In this document: in pieces, positions 1-8,945 of the stretch
Layout: each line of letters opens with the position of its first letter
Numbering within the stretch: position 1 is the first letter of the stretch
Source: Roseovarius sp. A-2
GTDB taxonomy: Bacteria > Pseudomonadota > Alphaproteobacteria > Rhodobacterales > Rhodobacteraceae
Assembly: GCF_002072155.1 (NCBI RefSeq)
Contig: NZ_BDIY01000001.1
Location: 248,001-312,000, forward strand
DNA length: 64,000 bases
Direction: 5' to 3'
Notes under the pieces: generated by a model
Databases searched by the model: none
Told to the model about the DNA's origin: nothing
The model's input: the letters and a program-made list of their open reading frames with translations, nothing else
Made by a program: the position numbers and the translations under genes

Positions 1-151
1 CCAGTGCCTGCAACTGCATGGCGGATATGGCTATCTGGCCGATTACGGGATCGAGAAACTGGTGCGCGACCTGCGGGTGCATGAAATTCTCGAAGGCACC
101 AACGAGATCATGCGCCTGATCGTGGCGCGGCAGATGCTGGCGGACCAATGA
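1..151 (+). CDS. acyl-CoA dehydrogenase, C-terminal end (partial)
   Basis: Only the last 49 codons are in the window (reading frame from base 2, stop TGA at 149-151). The visible tail contains LHGGYGYLADYGIEKLVRD and LEGTNEIMRLIVAR, the C-terminal signature of FAD-dependent acyl-CoA dehydrogenases. These enzymes oxidise acyl-CoA to enoyl-CoA and pass electrons to ETF. The stop overlaps the start of the next gene (ATGA), so the two are translationally coupled. With a hydroxyisobutyryl-CoA hydrolase and mmsB downstream, an isobutyryl-CoA dehydrogenase role in valine breakdown is the natural inference, but substrate specificity cannot be read from this fragment. Confidence 0.9.
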   Translation, partial: QCLQLHGGYGYLADYGIEKLVRDLRVHEILEGTNEIMRLIVARQMLADQ

Positions 152-1200
152 GCGGTGACATCCACATTCGCAAGGAAGGCCGTGCTGGGCGGATCACCTT
201 GACCCGGCCCAAGGCCCTGAATGCGCTGAGTTACGACATGGCGTTGGCTATCGAGGCGGCGCTGGACATCTGGCGCGTGGATGAAGACGTGGCGCTGGTG
301 CTGATCGACGCCGAGGGGGATCGCGCGTTCTGCGCGGGCGGCGACATTCAACAGCTATACGACACGGGTCGTGCCGGGGATTTCGCCTATGGGCAGCGGT
401 TCTGGGCCGATGAGTATCGCCTGAATGCCAAGATCGCCGAGTATCCCAAACCCTATGTGGCGCTGATGCAGGGCTTTGTCATGGGCGGGGGTGTGGGCCT
501 TTCCTGTCACGGCTCGCATCGCGTCGCTTGCGAGAGCACACAGATCGCCATGCCTGAATGCGGCATCGGTCTGGTGCCGGATGTAGGCGGCTCGCTCTTA
601 CTGGCGCGGGCACCGGGACGGATGGGGGAATATCTGGGGGCCACTGGCACGCGTATGGGGCCGGAAGACGCAGTATATTGCGGTTTTGCAGATGTTTATG
701 TGCCGAGGTTGAAGTGGAGAGAATTGATCTCGGCACTGGCTGAGACAGGCGATCCGGCGATGATCGACGCCGTAGCGGAGACGCCTCCAACCGGCACTCT
801 GCGCAGTAACGAACCGCAGGTCGCCGCGCATTTCGGAGGCGAGCGGCTGGGCGATATAGTCAATTCCCTGCGTGCCGAGGACACCGACTTTGCCAAGCAA
901 TCGCTCAAGGCGCTGTCGCGTGGCTCGCCGCTGTCGATGGCCTGCGCGATCGAGGTGATCCGTCGCCTGCGCGGCCCCGGCGCGGATATCCGCCGCGCCC
1001 TTGGCCTTGAATACCGTTTCACCTATCGTGCGATGGAAGAGGGCGATTTCCTGGAGGGTATTCGCGCGGCGATCATCGACAAGGACCGCGCGCCGAACTG
1101 GCAACACGCGCTGGACAGCCTGGCGGACAACGCAGTCTCGCGCATGCTGATGCCCTTGGGCAAAGACACGCTGATATTCGACAAGGAGGCAGACACATGA
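148..1200 (+). CDS. enoyl-CoA hydratase/isomerase family, probable 3-hydroxyisobutyryl-CoA hydrolase
   Basis: A 350-residue crotonase-fold protein. Residues 55-75 carry the oxyanion-hole stretch DRAFCAGGDIQQLYD, and residues 108-155 hold GFVMGGGVGLSCHGSHRVA followed by PECGIGLVPDVGGS. The Glu and Asp in PECGIGLVPDVG match the catalytic pair of 3-hydroxyisobutyryl-CoA hydrolases (HIBCH family), and the length fits HIBCH rather than the shorter enoyl-CoA hydratases. The reaction expected is release of free 3-hydroxyisobutyrate and CoA in valine catabolism, in the cytoplasm. It overlaps both neighbours by four bases (ATGA) and lies between an acyl-CoA dehydrogenase and mmsB, which supports the assignment. 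A plain enoyl-CoA hydratase is the alternative. Confidence 0.88.
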   Translation: MSGDIHIRKEGRAGRITLTRPKALNALSYDMALAIEAALDIWRVDEDVALVLIDAEGDRAFCAGGDIQQLYDTGRAGDFAYGQRFWADEYRLNAKIAEYPKPYVALMQGFVMGGGVGLSCHGSHRVACESTQIAMPECGIGLVPDVGGSLLLARAPGRMGEYLGATGTRMGPEDAVYCGFADVYVPRLKWRELISALAETGDPAMIDAVAETPPTGTLRSNEPQVAAHFGGERLGDIVNSLRAEDTDFAKQSLKALSRGSPLSMACAIEVIRRLRGPGADIRRALGLEYRFTYRAMEEGDFLEGIRAAIIDKDRAPNWQHALDSLADNAVSRMLMPLGKDTLIFDKEADT

Positions 1201-2069
1201 AGATCGGGTTTATAGGGCTGGGCAATATGGGCGGGCCAATGGCGGCCAATCTGGCAAAGGCCGGGCATGAGGTGACGGGGTTCGACATGGCCGACGTCGA
1301 GATCGAGGGCGTGCGCATGGCGGGCGGCGCGGCAGAGGCCGCTAACGGCGCGCAAGTGGTGATCACCATGCTGCCCAATGGCGATATCCTGCGCCGCGTG
1401 GCGGATGCGGTGATCCCGGCGATGGATAAGGGTGCGGTGCTGCTCGATTGCTCGACCGTCGATGTGCGATCCGCGCGCGACGTCGCCGCGCAAGCGCAGG
1501 CGGCAGGGCTTTCGGCGCTGGATGCGCCGGTGTCGGGCGGTGTCGGCGGTGCCGCAGGCGGCACGCTGACCTTCATGGTGGGCGGCGATGAGCCGGGCTT
1601 TAACATCGCAAAAGAACTCTTTGACATCATGGGGCAAAAGGCTGTTCACTGTGGTTCGTCGGGGAATGGTCAGGCGGCCAAGATCTGCAACAACATGATC
1701 CTTGGGGCCACCATGATTGCCACGTGCGAGGCCTTTGCGCTGGCCGACAAGCTGGGACTGGAGCGGCAGGCGATGTTCGACGTGGTCTCGACCTCGTCGG
1801 GCTATAGCTGGTCGATGAACGCTTATTGCCCGGCGCCGGGGATCGGCCCAAAATCGCCGGCCGATAACGGCTATCAGCCTGGTTTCGCCGCCGATCTGAT
1901 GCTCAAGGATCTGCGCCTGTCGCAGCAGGCCGCCGAGACGGTCGATGCCGACACGCCGATGGGCCGTGCGGCCTGCGATCTCTATGCTCGGTTCGTCGAG
2001 CAAGAGGACGGCAAGGGTCGTGATTTCTCGGCCATGCTGCCACGATTCGAGACGCGCGGACGCAGCTGA
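1197..2069 (+). CDS. mmsB: 3-hydroxyisobutyrate dehydrogenase
   Basis: A 290-residue beta-hydroxyacid dehydrogenase. The N-terminus MKIGFIGLGNMGGPMAANL is the Rossmann NAD-binding signature of the family. DAPVSGGVGGAAGGTLTFMV is the substrate-binding stretch, and GNGQAAKICNNMILG carries the catalytic Lys. It oxidises 3-hydroxyisobutyrate to methylmalonate semialdehyde, the step after the hydrolase encoded just upstream. The start overlaps the previous stop by four bases, and its own stop shares a base with the next start (TGATG), giving a tightly packed valine operon. Confidence 0.94.
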   Translation: MKIGFIGLGNMGGPMAANLAKAGHEVTGFDMADVEIEGVRMAGGAAEAANGAQVVITMLPNGDILRRVADAVIPAMDKGAVLLDCSTVDVRSARDVAAQAQAAGLSALDAPVSGGVGGAAGGTLTFMVGGDEPGFNIAKELFDIMGQKAVHCGSSGNGQAAKICNNMILGATMIATCEAFALADKLGLERQAMFDVVSTSSGYSWSMNAYCPAPGIGPKSPADNGYQPGFAADLMLKDLRLSQQAAETVDADTPMGRAACDLYARFVEQEDGKGRDFSAMLPRFETRGRS

Positions 2070-2722
2070 TGGGATGGGTGGCCGGTGCGCCCGGCCTGCC
2101 CGTGCTGGAGCCGGAGGCGGTGACCCTGCTCGACCGGCTGACCCCAATGCGCGTACCTGCGGGGCAGGTGCTGTTTCGCCCCGGCGAGACGGTCAAGGGC
2201 TTCGTGATTGTGCTCAAGGGCCGGGTCGAGGTGTTCCTGACCGGTGCCTCGGGGCGCGAGATGCTGCTTTACGCGGTGGAGCCGGGGCAAAGTTGCGTGC
2301 AATCCACGCTCGGGTTGATGGGCGGCGAGGACTATTCCGGCGAGGCGGTCGCGCGCAGCGAGAGCGAGATCGTTCTGGTGCCGCGCGACACGTTTCTGCA
2401 TCTGATGAACCTATCGGATGTATTTCGCAAATTCGTCTTCGCCGCCTTCGCGCAGCGGCTGCAATCCATGATGCACCTGCTGGATCGCGTCGCCTTTCAA
2501 CGGATCGAGACGCGGCTGGCGCAATGCCTACTGGAGCGCGCCGGAGATGGCGTGCTGAAGGCGACCCATGCCGAGATTGCGGTGATGATCGGCACCGCCC
2601 GCGAAGTGGTGTCGCGTCGTCTTGATGCGCTGGCGCGGCGCGGGATCGTGGCGCTTGATCGCGGCGTGGTGCGTATTCTCGATGCCGGGACGCTGCGGGA
2701 ACTGGCCGAGATCGACAACTGA
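2069..2722 (+). CDS. Crp/Fnr-family transcriptional regulator
   Basis: A 217-residue protein with an N-terminal cyclic-nucleotide-binding-like beta-roll (about residues 12-120, including RPGETVKGFVIVLKGRVEVF) and a C-terminal winged helix (about 150-200, THAEIAVMIGTAREVVSRRL). The N-terminal cysteine cluster of Fnr is absent, with only two scattered Cys seen, so direct oxygen sensing by an Fe-S cluster is unlikely. It is the last gene of the valine-degradation cluster, with a one-base overlap to mmsB. It may control that cluster or respond to redox state or another effector; the ligand is not visible from sequence. Confidence 0.88.
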   Translation: MGWVAGAPGLPVLEPEAVTLLDRLTPMRVPAGQVLFRPGETVKGFVIVLKGRVEVFLTGASGREMLLYAVEPGQSCVQSTLGLMGGEDYSGEAVARSESEIVLVPRDTFLHLMNLSDVFRKFVFAAFAQRLQSMMHLLDRVAFQRIETRLAQCLLERAGDGVLKATHAEIAVMIGTAREVVSRRLDALARRGIVALDRGVVRILDAGTLRELAEIDN

Positions 2723-2745
2723 CATTCGGACCCGCAACAGCCCGA

Positions 2746-2766
2746 CCATGCCGGGGCGGGGCATGG
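2746..2766. terminator. inverted repeat between convergent genes
   Basis: CCATGCC at 2746-2752 and GGCATGG at 2760-2766 form a perfect 7-bp stem with a GC-rich 7-base loop. It lies between the convergent ends of the Crp-type gene (2722) and the chloride channel (2768). There is no U-tract, so it may be a processing or pause structure rather than a classical intrinsic terminator. Confidence 0.35.
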
Positions 2767-2767
2767 A

Positions 2768-4456
2768 TCAGCTATGCTCTTCCTCCGACACCGCCGCGAG
2801 CGCGCGGTTATAGGCCTTGAGTGCATCAACGTGAAAGAGCGCGCCCTGCAATTCGGGCGGCTGATCGCCCCCCGCCAGCATTACCACGGGCAGGAACGGC
2901 ACGCTTGCGCGTTCGAACATCGGCATGGCGACCTCGAGCGTGGTGGTCACGTCGAGATAGACCCCCTGTTCGATCAGCGACCAGCATTGCGCCTCATCCG
3001 CCGCGCGCTCGTGATCGGGGGGGCGCATCAGGGCGCGCACCTGGAACATCGCCAGCAGGTAATCCTGCGGTCCCGCCGCCAGCCGGATGCCGCGCCGCAT
3101 GAGCTGGGTCAGGAAGAACGAGCGCCGCACCAGCTTGGAGCCGAGAGCGGTCGACATCGAGACCGCCACCATCACCGCAAGACCGGTCTGCCAGTCGCCG
3201 GTCAACTCAAACACAATGAGCGTGGTCGATATCGGTGCGCCCAGCACTGCCGCCGCGACCGCTCCCATGCCCGCCAGCGCATAGAGCGTGTAGGCCCCCG
3301 ACACGTCGGGAAAGACCGCCGTTGCCATGTGACCAAAGGCCAACCCCGTCAGCGCGCCGACCATCAGCGATGGCGAGAACACCCCGCCGCCCATGCGCCC
3401 GCCGAAGGTGATCGCCACCGCCGCAACCTTGAGCACGGCAAAGACCACCGCCTCGTGCCACAAAAGCTCGCCGGTCAGCGCCGCCGAGGTGGTCTCGTAT
3501 CCCACGCCGATGACATGCGGAAACCAGATCGCGATTGCGCCCAGCAAGAGCCCCGCCCCGGCGGGGCGCAGCCAGCGCGGCAGGCGCAGTCGCAGCTGCA
3601 CGTGGCTGGCTACGTCCTCAGCCAGAAAGATCGCCCGCATCAAGGCTGCCGCGACCACGCCGCAGACCAGTCCGAGGATCAGGAAGGCGGGCAGTTCGGC
3701 GTAGAATTCCAGCGCACTGGCCTGCGGCAGGGTAAATTCGGTCACATCGCCGAATTCGAGCCGGTTGATCACCGTGCCCGCCACGCTCGCGATCACGATC
3801 GGCGCAAAGGCGTGGACCGCGAAATGCCGCAGCACCACCTCGAGCGCGAAGAGCGCGCCGGCTATGGGCGCGTTGAACGAGGCCGAAACGGCGGCCGCCA
3901 CCGCACAGCCCAGAAGGTCGCGCCCGGTCACCCCGTTGGCGTCGATCCTGTCGCTGACCCAGCTTGAGATCACGCCCGCGAGATGCACAACCGGGCCTTC
4001 GCGCCCCGACGACCCGCCGGTGCCGAGCGTGATCAGCGAGGCGGCCACCGAGGCCAACCCCTCGCGTCGCTCAACCCGGCCTTCGGCCATCGCGGCACCC
4101 TCGATTACATCGGCCACCGCTCGCACCCGAGCATCATCCGTAAAATGGTGCAGGATCAGCCCCACCACCAGACCGCCCGCCACCGGCACCAGCAGGATCC
4201 AGTACCATGGCAGATATACGGCCAGACTGTGCAGCCGGGTCACGTCCCCGGTGCCATAGACGAACCCCTGCAGCGCGATGATCCCCTTGCGAAAGAAAAG
4301 CGCGGCAAAGCCCGCCGCGATGCCGATTATCAGCGCGATCAGCCAGAACTGGAACTGGCTTGGCCCGCGCTTGCGCAACACGCGCCAGCCATCGCGCAGA
4401 CCCTGCACCGCCGCGCGGTACAACTGACGGAAAAAGGACGGGTCCTCTGCCTGCAT
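2768..4456 (-). CDS. ClC-family chloride channel/transporter
   Basis: An inner-membrane protein of about 562 residues with some ten hydrophobic segments. GSSGREGPVVHLAG carries the conserved GREGP selectivity/gating motif with its Glu. GGRMGGGVFSPSLMVGALTG is the second ClC signature, near two thirds of the chain. The last 90 or so residues form a hydrophilic tail resembling a partial CBS region. The start at 4456 is chosen because GAGGGGAAG directly precedes ATG; an ATG at 4492 would add 12 residues. Likely role is Cl- or Cl-/H+ transport. The gene is divergent from the FAD dehydrogenase and convergent with the Crp-type regulator. Confidence 0.9.
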   Translation of the reverse strand: MQAEDPSFFRQLYRAAVQGLRDGWRVLRKRGPSQFQFWLIALIIGIAAGFAALFFRKGIIALQGFVYGTGDVTRLHSLAVYLPWYWILLVPVAGGLVVGLILHHFTDDARVRAVADVIEGAAMAEGRVERREGLASVAASLITLGTGGSSGREGPVVHLAGVISSWVSDRIDANGVTGRDLLGCAVAAAVSASFNAPIAGALFALEVVLRHFAVHAFAPIVIASVAGTVINRLEFGDVTEFTLPQASALEFYAELPAFLILGLVCGVVAAALMRAIFLAEDVASHVQLRLRLPRWLRPAGAGLLLGAIAIWFPHVIGVGYETTSAALTGELLWHEAVVFAVLKVAAVAITFGGRMGGGVFSPSLMVGALTGLAFGHMATAVFPDVSGAYTLYALAGMGAVAAAVLGAPISTTLIVFELTGDWQTGLAVMVAVSMSTALGSKLVRRSFFLTQLMRRGIRLAAGPQDYLLAMFQVRALMRPPDHERAADEAQCWSLIEQGVYLDVTTTLEVAMPMFERASVPFLPVVMLAGGDQPPELQGALFHVDALKAYNRALAAVSEEEHS

Positions 4457-4543
4457 CTTCCCCTCGTGGCGGTCCAGCCCCGGCTTTCGCATCGCGCGCG
4501 CATCGCCTAGTGTGTGGGCATCTTCACGGATGAAAGCCACGCC

Positions 4544-5920
4544 ATGGACATCGAAAACGCAATCGCCGAACTCCACTCCTGTCTAGGCCAACGGCTGACC
4601 CGGTCCAAGTCCGATCTTGACCTGCACGGGCGCAGCGAGTCGTATTTCCCCGCTGCCCCGCCCGATGCGGTGGCCTATCCCGAAAATACCGAGGAGGTCG
4701 CGCGGATCGTGGCGATTTGCGCGCGTCATCGCGTGCCGGTGGTGGGCTGGGGCATCGGCACGTCGCTAGAGGGGCAGGCGCAGGCCTTCGAGGGCGGTGT
4801 CGCGGTGGATTTCAGCCGCATGAACCGCGTGCTGGAAATCGCCCAGGCGGACATGACCGCGCGCGTGCAACCCGGTGTCACCCGCGAATCGCTGAACGAG
4901 GAGTTGCGCGCCACGGGGCTGATGTTCCCGGTCGATCCCGGGGCCAATGCCTCGCTTGGCGGGATGGCCGCGACCCGCGCCAGTGGCACCACCGCCGTGC
5001 GCTATGGCACGATGCGCGACAATGTGCTGGCGCTCGAGGTGGTGACGGCAGCGGGCAAGATCCTGCGCACCGGGACGGGGGCGCGCAAATCCTCCTCCGG
5101 ATATGATTTGACCGGGCTGTTCGTCGGCTCCGAGGGCACGCTCGGGTTGATGACGGAACTGACGCTGCGGTTGCATGGCCAGCCAGAGGCGGTCTCGGCG
5201 GCGGTCTGCGCCTTCGAGAGCGTGAGCGACGCCGTGCAGACGGTGATCGACACCATCCAATGCGGGGTGCCGATGGCGCGGATCGAATTGATGGATATCG
5301 AAAGCGTGCGGGCGGTCAACGCCTATTCGGGCATGGATCTGCCGGAAAAGCCGCATCTGCTGTTGGAGTTTCATGGCAGTGCCAACGGCGTGACCGAACA
5401 GGCCGAAAGTTTCGGCGCGCTCGCCGCCGATCATGGCGGATCGGGTTTTGACTGGGCGACACGGACCGAGGCGCGTACTGCGCTCTGGACCATGCGGCAC
5501 AATGCCTATTACGCGATCCTCGCAATGCGGCCGGGCGCGCGCGCGGTCGTCACTGATATCTGCGTGCCGATCTCGAAGCTGGCGCAGGCCATCGAGGAAA
5601 CCCGCGCCGACCTGCACGAGGCCGGGGTGCCGGGGCCGATCCTGGGCCATGTGGGGGATGGCAACTTTCATGCGGTGCTCTTGGTGGATGAGAGCAAGCC
5701 CGATGAACTCGCCCGCGCCAAGGCCGCCGCCGCGCGCATGGTCGAGCGCAGCCTCGCATTGGGTGGTACCGCCACTGGCGAGCACGGGATCGGTGTGGGC
5801 AAGCTCGACTACATGACGCGCGAGCATGGGGCTGGATGGGCGATGATGGGGGCGATCAAGGCGACGCTCGACCCGTTGGGCATCATGAACCCTGGCAAGC
5901 TGGTGCCGCCCGGCGACTGA
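4544..5920 (+). CDS. FAD-binding dehydrogenase, D-lactate dehydrogenase / GlcD-like
   Basis: A 458-residue protein with an N-terminal PCMH-type FAD-binding domain (about 35-215: VVGWGIGTSLEGQAQAF, LGGMAATRASGTTAVRYG, GARKSSSGYDLTGLFVGSEG). The C-terminal domain carries GHVGDGNFHAVL and TATGEHGIGVGK, which hold the His and Glu residues typical of the D-lactate/glycolate oxidase group. Expected reaction: oxidation of a D-2-hydroxy acid, with electrons going to cytochrome c or quinone. The start at ATG 4544 fits the family N-terminus better than an upstream in-frame ATG at 4514. No glcE/glcF partner is adjacent, which favours a stand-alone LDHD-type enzyme over glycolate oxidase. Confidence 0.88.
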   Translation: MDIENAIAELHSCLGQRLTRSKSDLDLHGRSESYFPAAPPDAVAYPENTEEVARIVAICARHRVPVVGWGIGTSLEGQAQAFEGGVAVDFSRMNRVLEIAQADMTARVQPGVTRESLNEELRATGLMFPVDPGANASLGGMAATRASGTTAVRYGTMRDNVLALEVVTAAGKILRTGTGARKSSSGYDLTGLFVGSEGTLGLMTELTLRLHGQPEAVSAAVCAFESVSDAVQTVIDTIQCGVPMARIELMDIESVRAVNAYSGMDLPEKPHLLLEFHGSANGVTEQAESFGALAADHGGSGFDWATRTEARTALWTMRHNAYYAILAMRPGARAVVTDICVPISKLAQAIEETRADLHEAGVPGPILGHVGDGNFHAVLLVDESKPDELARAKAAAARMVERSLALGGTATGEHGIGVGKLDYMTREHGAGWAMMGAIKATLDPLGIMNPGKLVPPGD

Positions 5921-6162
5921 CGGTCGGCGCGCGCGCGGGCTTTGCCCGAGTGTTCGCCACCTGTCAGGAGTGTCCCAGTCCTGCTCCGGGGCGCTTCAGG
6001 CCGCTCGGACGTTGGTTCGAGGGGTGGCATTGCAGGTTTTTCTGCCTATTGCCGAAATAGCCTCAAGGTTAACAATGGCCTCTGGCTGCCGTTGCCGCAC
6101 CCCGCGGCACTTTCTTCGGGTCGCAACCCGCAGCTTGAGGGCATCACCGCCGGTGTGTCGTC

Positions 6163-8415
6163 CTACCCTTCCACGCGGGTGAGGTCGGCGGCCTGCAGGC
6201 AGATGCTGCGGATGCGGCTGAGCAGGTTGAGGCGGTTACGGCGCAGCACGGCGTTTTCGACATTGACCTGCACCGCCTCGAAAAACGCATCGACGGCCGG
6301 GCGCAGGGCGGCCATCGCCCGCATCGCCCCGGCGAAATCCTCTGCCTTCAGCGCACGGCCGATCTGCGGCTCTGCGGTGTCGAGGGCGGCGAAGAGCGCC
6401 TTTTCCTCATCGGTCTCGGCGAATTTCACATCCGCGCCAAAGGAATATTCCACCCCGTCCTTGTCCTCGGCCTGCGTCAGGATGTTGTTGGCCCGCTTGA
6501 AGCCTTGGAGAAGGTTCTCGCCATCATCGGTGCTCAGGAACGCCCCGAGCGCACGGGCGCGGTGGACGAGCAGGGTAAGGTCGTCATTGCCCTCCATCGC
6601 AAGGCAGGCGTCGATCACGTCGTGGCGGATGCCTTCGTCCTTGAGATGGACTTTGAGGCGGTCGTGGAGGAAGGCGAGTAGGTCATTGGATCTCTCAACC
6701 TCCCAAGACTGAGGTGGGACGCCTGAACCGAAACCTTTCGCTAGAAGGTCGGCAGCTTCCAATGATTTCTTGTTGAGTTCCTCGATAGAAGAATCACCCT
6801 TTGCGATCCCCAAGGACTCAAGAAGTGGGAATTTAATCGAATGTTGGCCAACCTCTACAGCTCTACAAAGCATCGAGGCCATGCTTCGCCTTCCTGAAAT
6901 CAGGAGGCCATTTGTTAAATCAATTCTCAACTCGTTCCCCAACACCAACCGGATAACCCCCAAGGCCGCACGGCGCAGCGCGTAGGGGTCTTTCGAGCCG
7001 GTGGGCTTCTCGTCAATCGCCCAGAACCCGGTCAGCGTGTCGATCTTGTCAGCGAGCGCCACGGCGACCGAGACCGGCGCGCTTGGCACGGCGTCGCCTG
7101 GCCCCAGCGGCTTGTAATGCTCCTCGCAGGCCTCCGGCACGCCGTCGTCATGGCCTGCGGCCTGCGCATAATAGCGCCCCATCAGCCCCTGCAATTCGGG
7201 GAATTCTCCGACCATTTCGGATTGCAGATCGGCCTTGGCCACGCGCGCGGCCTCGGCGGCCAGATCGGGCTTGGCGCCCACCAGCGGAGCGATCTCGCGC
7301 GCGAGTGCCGCGATGCGCTCGACGCGGTCGGCCTGTGATCCCAGCTTGTTGTGGAAGGTCACGTCGCGCAGGCCCTCGGCCATGCCCTCAAGGCCCTCTT
7401 CCCGCACCGTGCGCAGGTCATTCTCCCAAAAGAATTTCGCGTCACTGAGCCGCGCCGCCAGCACCTTCTGATTGCCCGCCAGAATGGTCGCGCCGTGATC
7501 TGCCGTCTCGACATTGGCGACGGTGACGAAGCGTTCGATGCGGCCGCTCTTGCGGTTGCGCACCGAGAAGAATTTTTGGTGTTCCTTCATCGAGGTCTGC
7601 AACACCTCGGGCGGCAGATCGAGGAAATCGTCGTCGATCCGGCCCATCAGCACCACGGGCCATTCCACCAGCCCCGCAACCTCTGACAAGAGCCCGCGAT
7701 CCTCGACCACCTCGCAACCGGCGGCAAAGGCCTGATTGGTGGCGTCCTGCCAGATCGCCTCGGCCCGCTCGGCGGCGTCAAGCACCACATGCGCGCGTTT
7801 GAGACGGGTGGCGTAGTCGTCGAAGGAGGTCACGGAAAACGCGTCGGGGGCCATGAAGCGGTGGCCGCGCGTCGTATTGCCTGCGCGGATGCCGTCCACC
7901 TCCATCTCCACCACCTGCGCCTCGCCGTCGTCACTGGTCAGGATGCAGAGGATGGAATGAAGGGGCCGCACCCAGCGCAGACTGCCCGCACCCCAGCGCA
8001 TCGACTTGGGCCAGGGGAAATTGCGGATGAGCTTCTCCAATTCCTCGGCCACGATCTGCGCCGCAGGACGACCGGGCCGGGTGATGGTGGCAAAATAGAC
8101 CTGGCCCTTTTTCTCATCGCGGATTTCGAGATCCTCGCGTGCCACACCTGCGCCGCGCAGAAATCCCTCGATCGCCTTTTCGGGCGCATCGATACGCGGG
8201 CCCTTGCGCTCTTCTCGGGTGGTGGGGCTGGTTGCGAGCAGCCCCTGCACGGTGAGCGTCAGCCGCCGCGGCGTGGAAAACGCCGCCGCACCGGCATAGG
8301 TCAGCCCCGCCTCGACCAGCGCATCGGTCAGGCGCGCGCGCAGATCCTCGGCCGCCTTGGCCTGCATGCGCGCGGGGATTTCCTCGGAGAAGAGTTCGAT
8401 CAGCAGATCAGGCAT
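6163..8415 (-). CDS. glyS: glycyl-tRNA synthetase beta subunit
   Basis: A 750-residue GlyS beginning MPDLLIELFSEEIPARMQ, the family N-terminus; this chooses ATG 8415 over an upstream ATG at 8448. Conserved stretches include KGPRIDAPEKAIEGFLRGAG, GAGSLRWVRPLHSILCIL and a C-terminal anticodon-binding-like helical region. The alpha2beta2 enzyme charges tRNA-Gly, the beta subunit supplying tRNA recognition. It is longer than the E. coli protein (689), mainly because of an insert of about 60-70 residues encoded around 6688-6950. That DNA is visibly AT-richer than its flanks. It lies downstream of glyQ, separated by one small gene. Confidence 0.95.
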   Translation of the reverse strand: MPDLLIELFSEEIPARMQAKAAEDLRARLTDALVEAGLTYAGAAAFSTPRRLTLTVQGLLATSPTTREERKGPRIDAPEKAIEGFLRGAGVAREDLEIRDEKKGQVYFATITRPGRPAAQIVAEELEKLIRNFPWPKSMRWGAGSLRWVRPLHSILCILTSDDGEAQVVEMEVDGIRAGNTTRGHRFMAPDAFSVTSFDDYATRLKRAHVVLDAAERAEAIWQDATNQAFAAGCEVVEDRGLLSEVAGLVEWPVVLMGRIDDDFLDLPPEVLQTSMKEHQKFFSVRNRKSGRIERFVTVANVETADHGATILAGNQKVLAARLSDAKFFWENDLRTVREEGLEGMAEGLRDVTFHNKLGSQADRVERIAALAREIAPLVGAKPDLAAEAARVAKADLQSEMVGEFPELQGLMGRYYAQAAGHDDGVPEACEEHYKPLGPGDAVPSAPVSVAVALADKIDTLTGFWAIDEKPTGSKDPYALRRAALGVIRLVLGNELRIDLTNGLLISGRRSMASMLCRAVEVGQHSIKFPLLESLGIAKGDSSIEELNKKSLEAADLLAKGFGSGVPPQSWEVERSNDLLAFLHDRLKVHLKDEGIRHDVIDACLAMEGNDDLTLLVHRARALGAFLSTDDGENLLQGFKRANNILTQAEDKDGVEYSFGADVKFAETDEEKALFAALDTAEPQIGRALKAEDFAGAMRAMAALRPAVDAFFEAVQVNVENAVLRRNRLNLLSRIRSICLQAADLTRVEG

Positions 8416-8420
8416 GTGGC

Positions 8421-8945
8421 TCAGTATCCTTGCGGCGGTTCGGGGCAATCCTCGGGGGCGGGCTGACCGTCGAACACCACCTCGCCGCAGCGGTTGATCT
8501 GGTGCCAGACATAGCCCTTGCCGTCGTCGGTGATGGCGACGATCCGGTCGATGCCGTATTGAATGTCTTTTTGGCCCAGAAACGCCAGCGCGCGCCCATC
8601 CTCGAGCGCGGCCCCGAGGGCCTGCGCATCGAAGCAGTCGAACCAGCCGGGGGCGTTCAGCGGCTCAGCGCGCTCGAACAGCTCATAGGTCTCGGTGAGC
8701 ATCGGATGGCTCATAGTGGTGGTGAAACAGGCGCGGTAGCGGATCGGGCTGCTGTCGGCGTCGATCGCCTGAAACTCGTCATAAAGCACCGGTTCGGGCG
8801 CGCCGGTGACGAGCGAGGTCAGTTGCACATCGTCGGTGCCTGTGGCCGCCACCTCTTCGTAGAAGTGATAGACCTGCAGATAATACATGGCCGCCCCGGC
8901 CACCAATGCGGATATCAAGATCGCCCCCGCCAGAAATTTTCCCAT
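8421..8945 (-). CDS. small membrane-anchored protein between glyQ and glyS (DUF6446-like)
   Basis: A 174-residue protein with one N-terminal transmembrane segment (residues 5-23, FLAGAILISALVAGAAMYYL) and a soluble, probably periplasmic remainder. Three Cys lie in CFTTTMSHPM, WFDCFDAQ and NRCGEVVF, with a fourth near the C-terminus. The ATG shares one base with the glyQ stop (TAATG), and its stop lies five bases before the glyS start, so it is co-translated with both synthetase subunits. It resembles the family I recall as DUF6446 at this position in Rhodobacteraceae; the name should be checked. Function is unknown. Confidence 0.75.
   Translation of the reverse strand: MGKFLAGAILISALVAGAAMYYLQVYHFYEEVAATGTDDVQLTSLVTGAPEPVLYDEFQAIDADSSPIRYRACFTTTMSHPMLTETYELFERAEPLNAPGWFDCFDAQALGAALEDGRALAFLGQKDIQYGIDRIVAITDDGKGYVWHQINRCGEVVFDGQPAPEDCPEPPQGY

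Noticed and set aside
2774..3967. Plus-strand frame of 397 codons opposite the chloride channel gene
   Set aside because: Composition is Arg/His/Gln-rich as in shadows, with no recognisable domain; the ClC gene on the other strand is clear.
5921..6162. Possible small gene between the FAD dehydrogenase and glyS
   Set aside because: Short plus-strand frames run into glyS antisense DNA, have no ribosome-binding site or family features, and look like chance frames.
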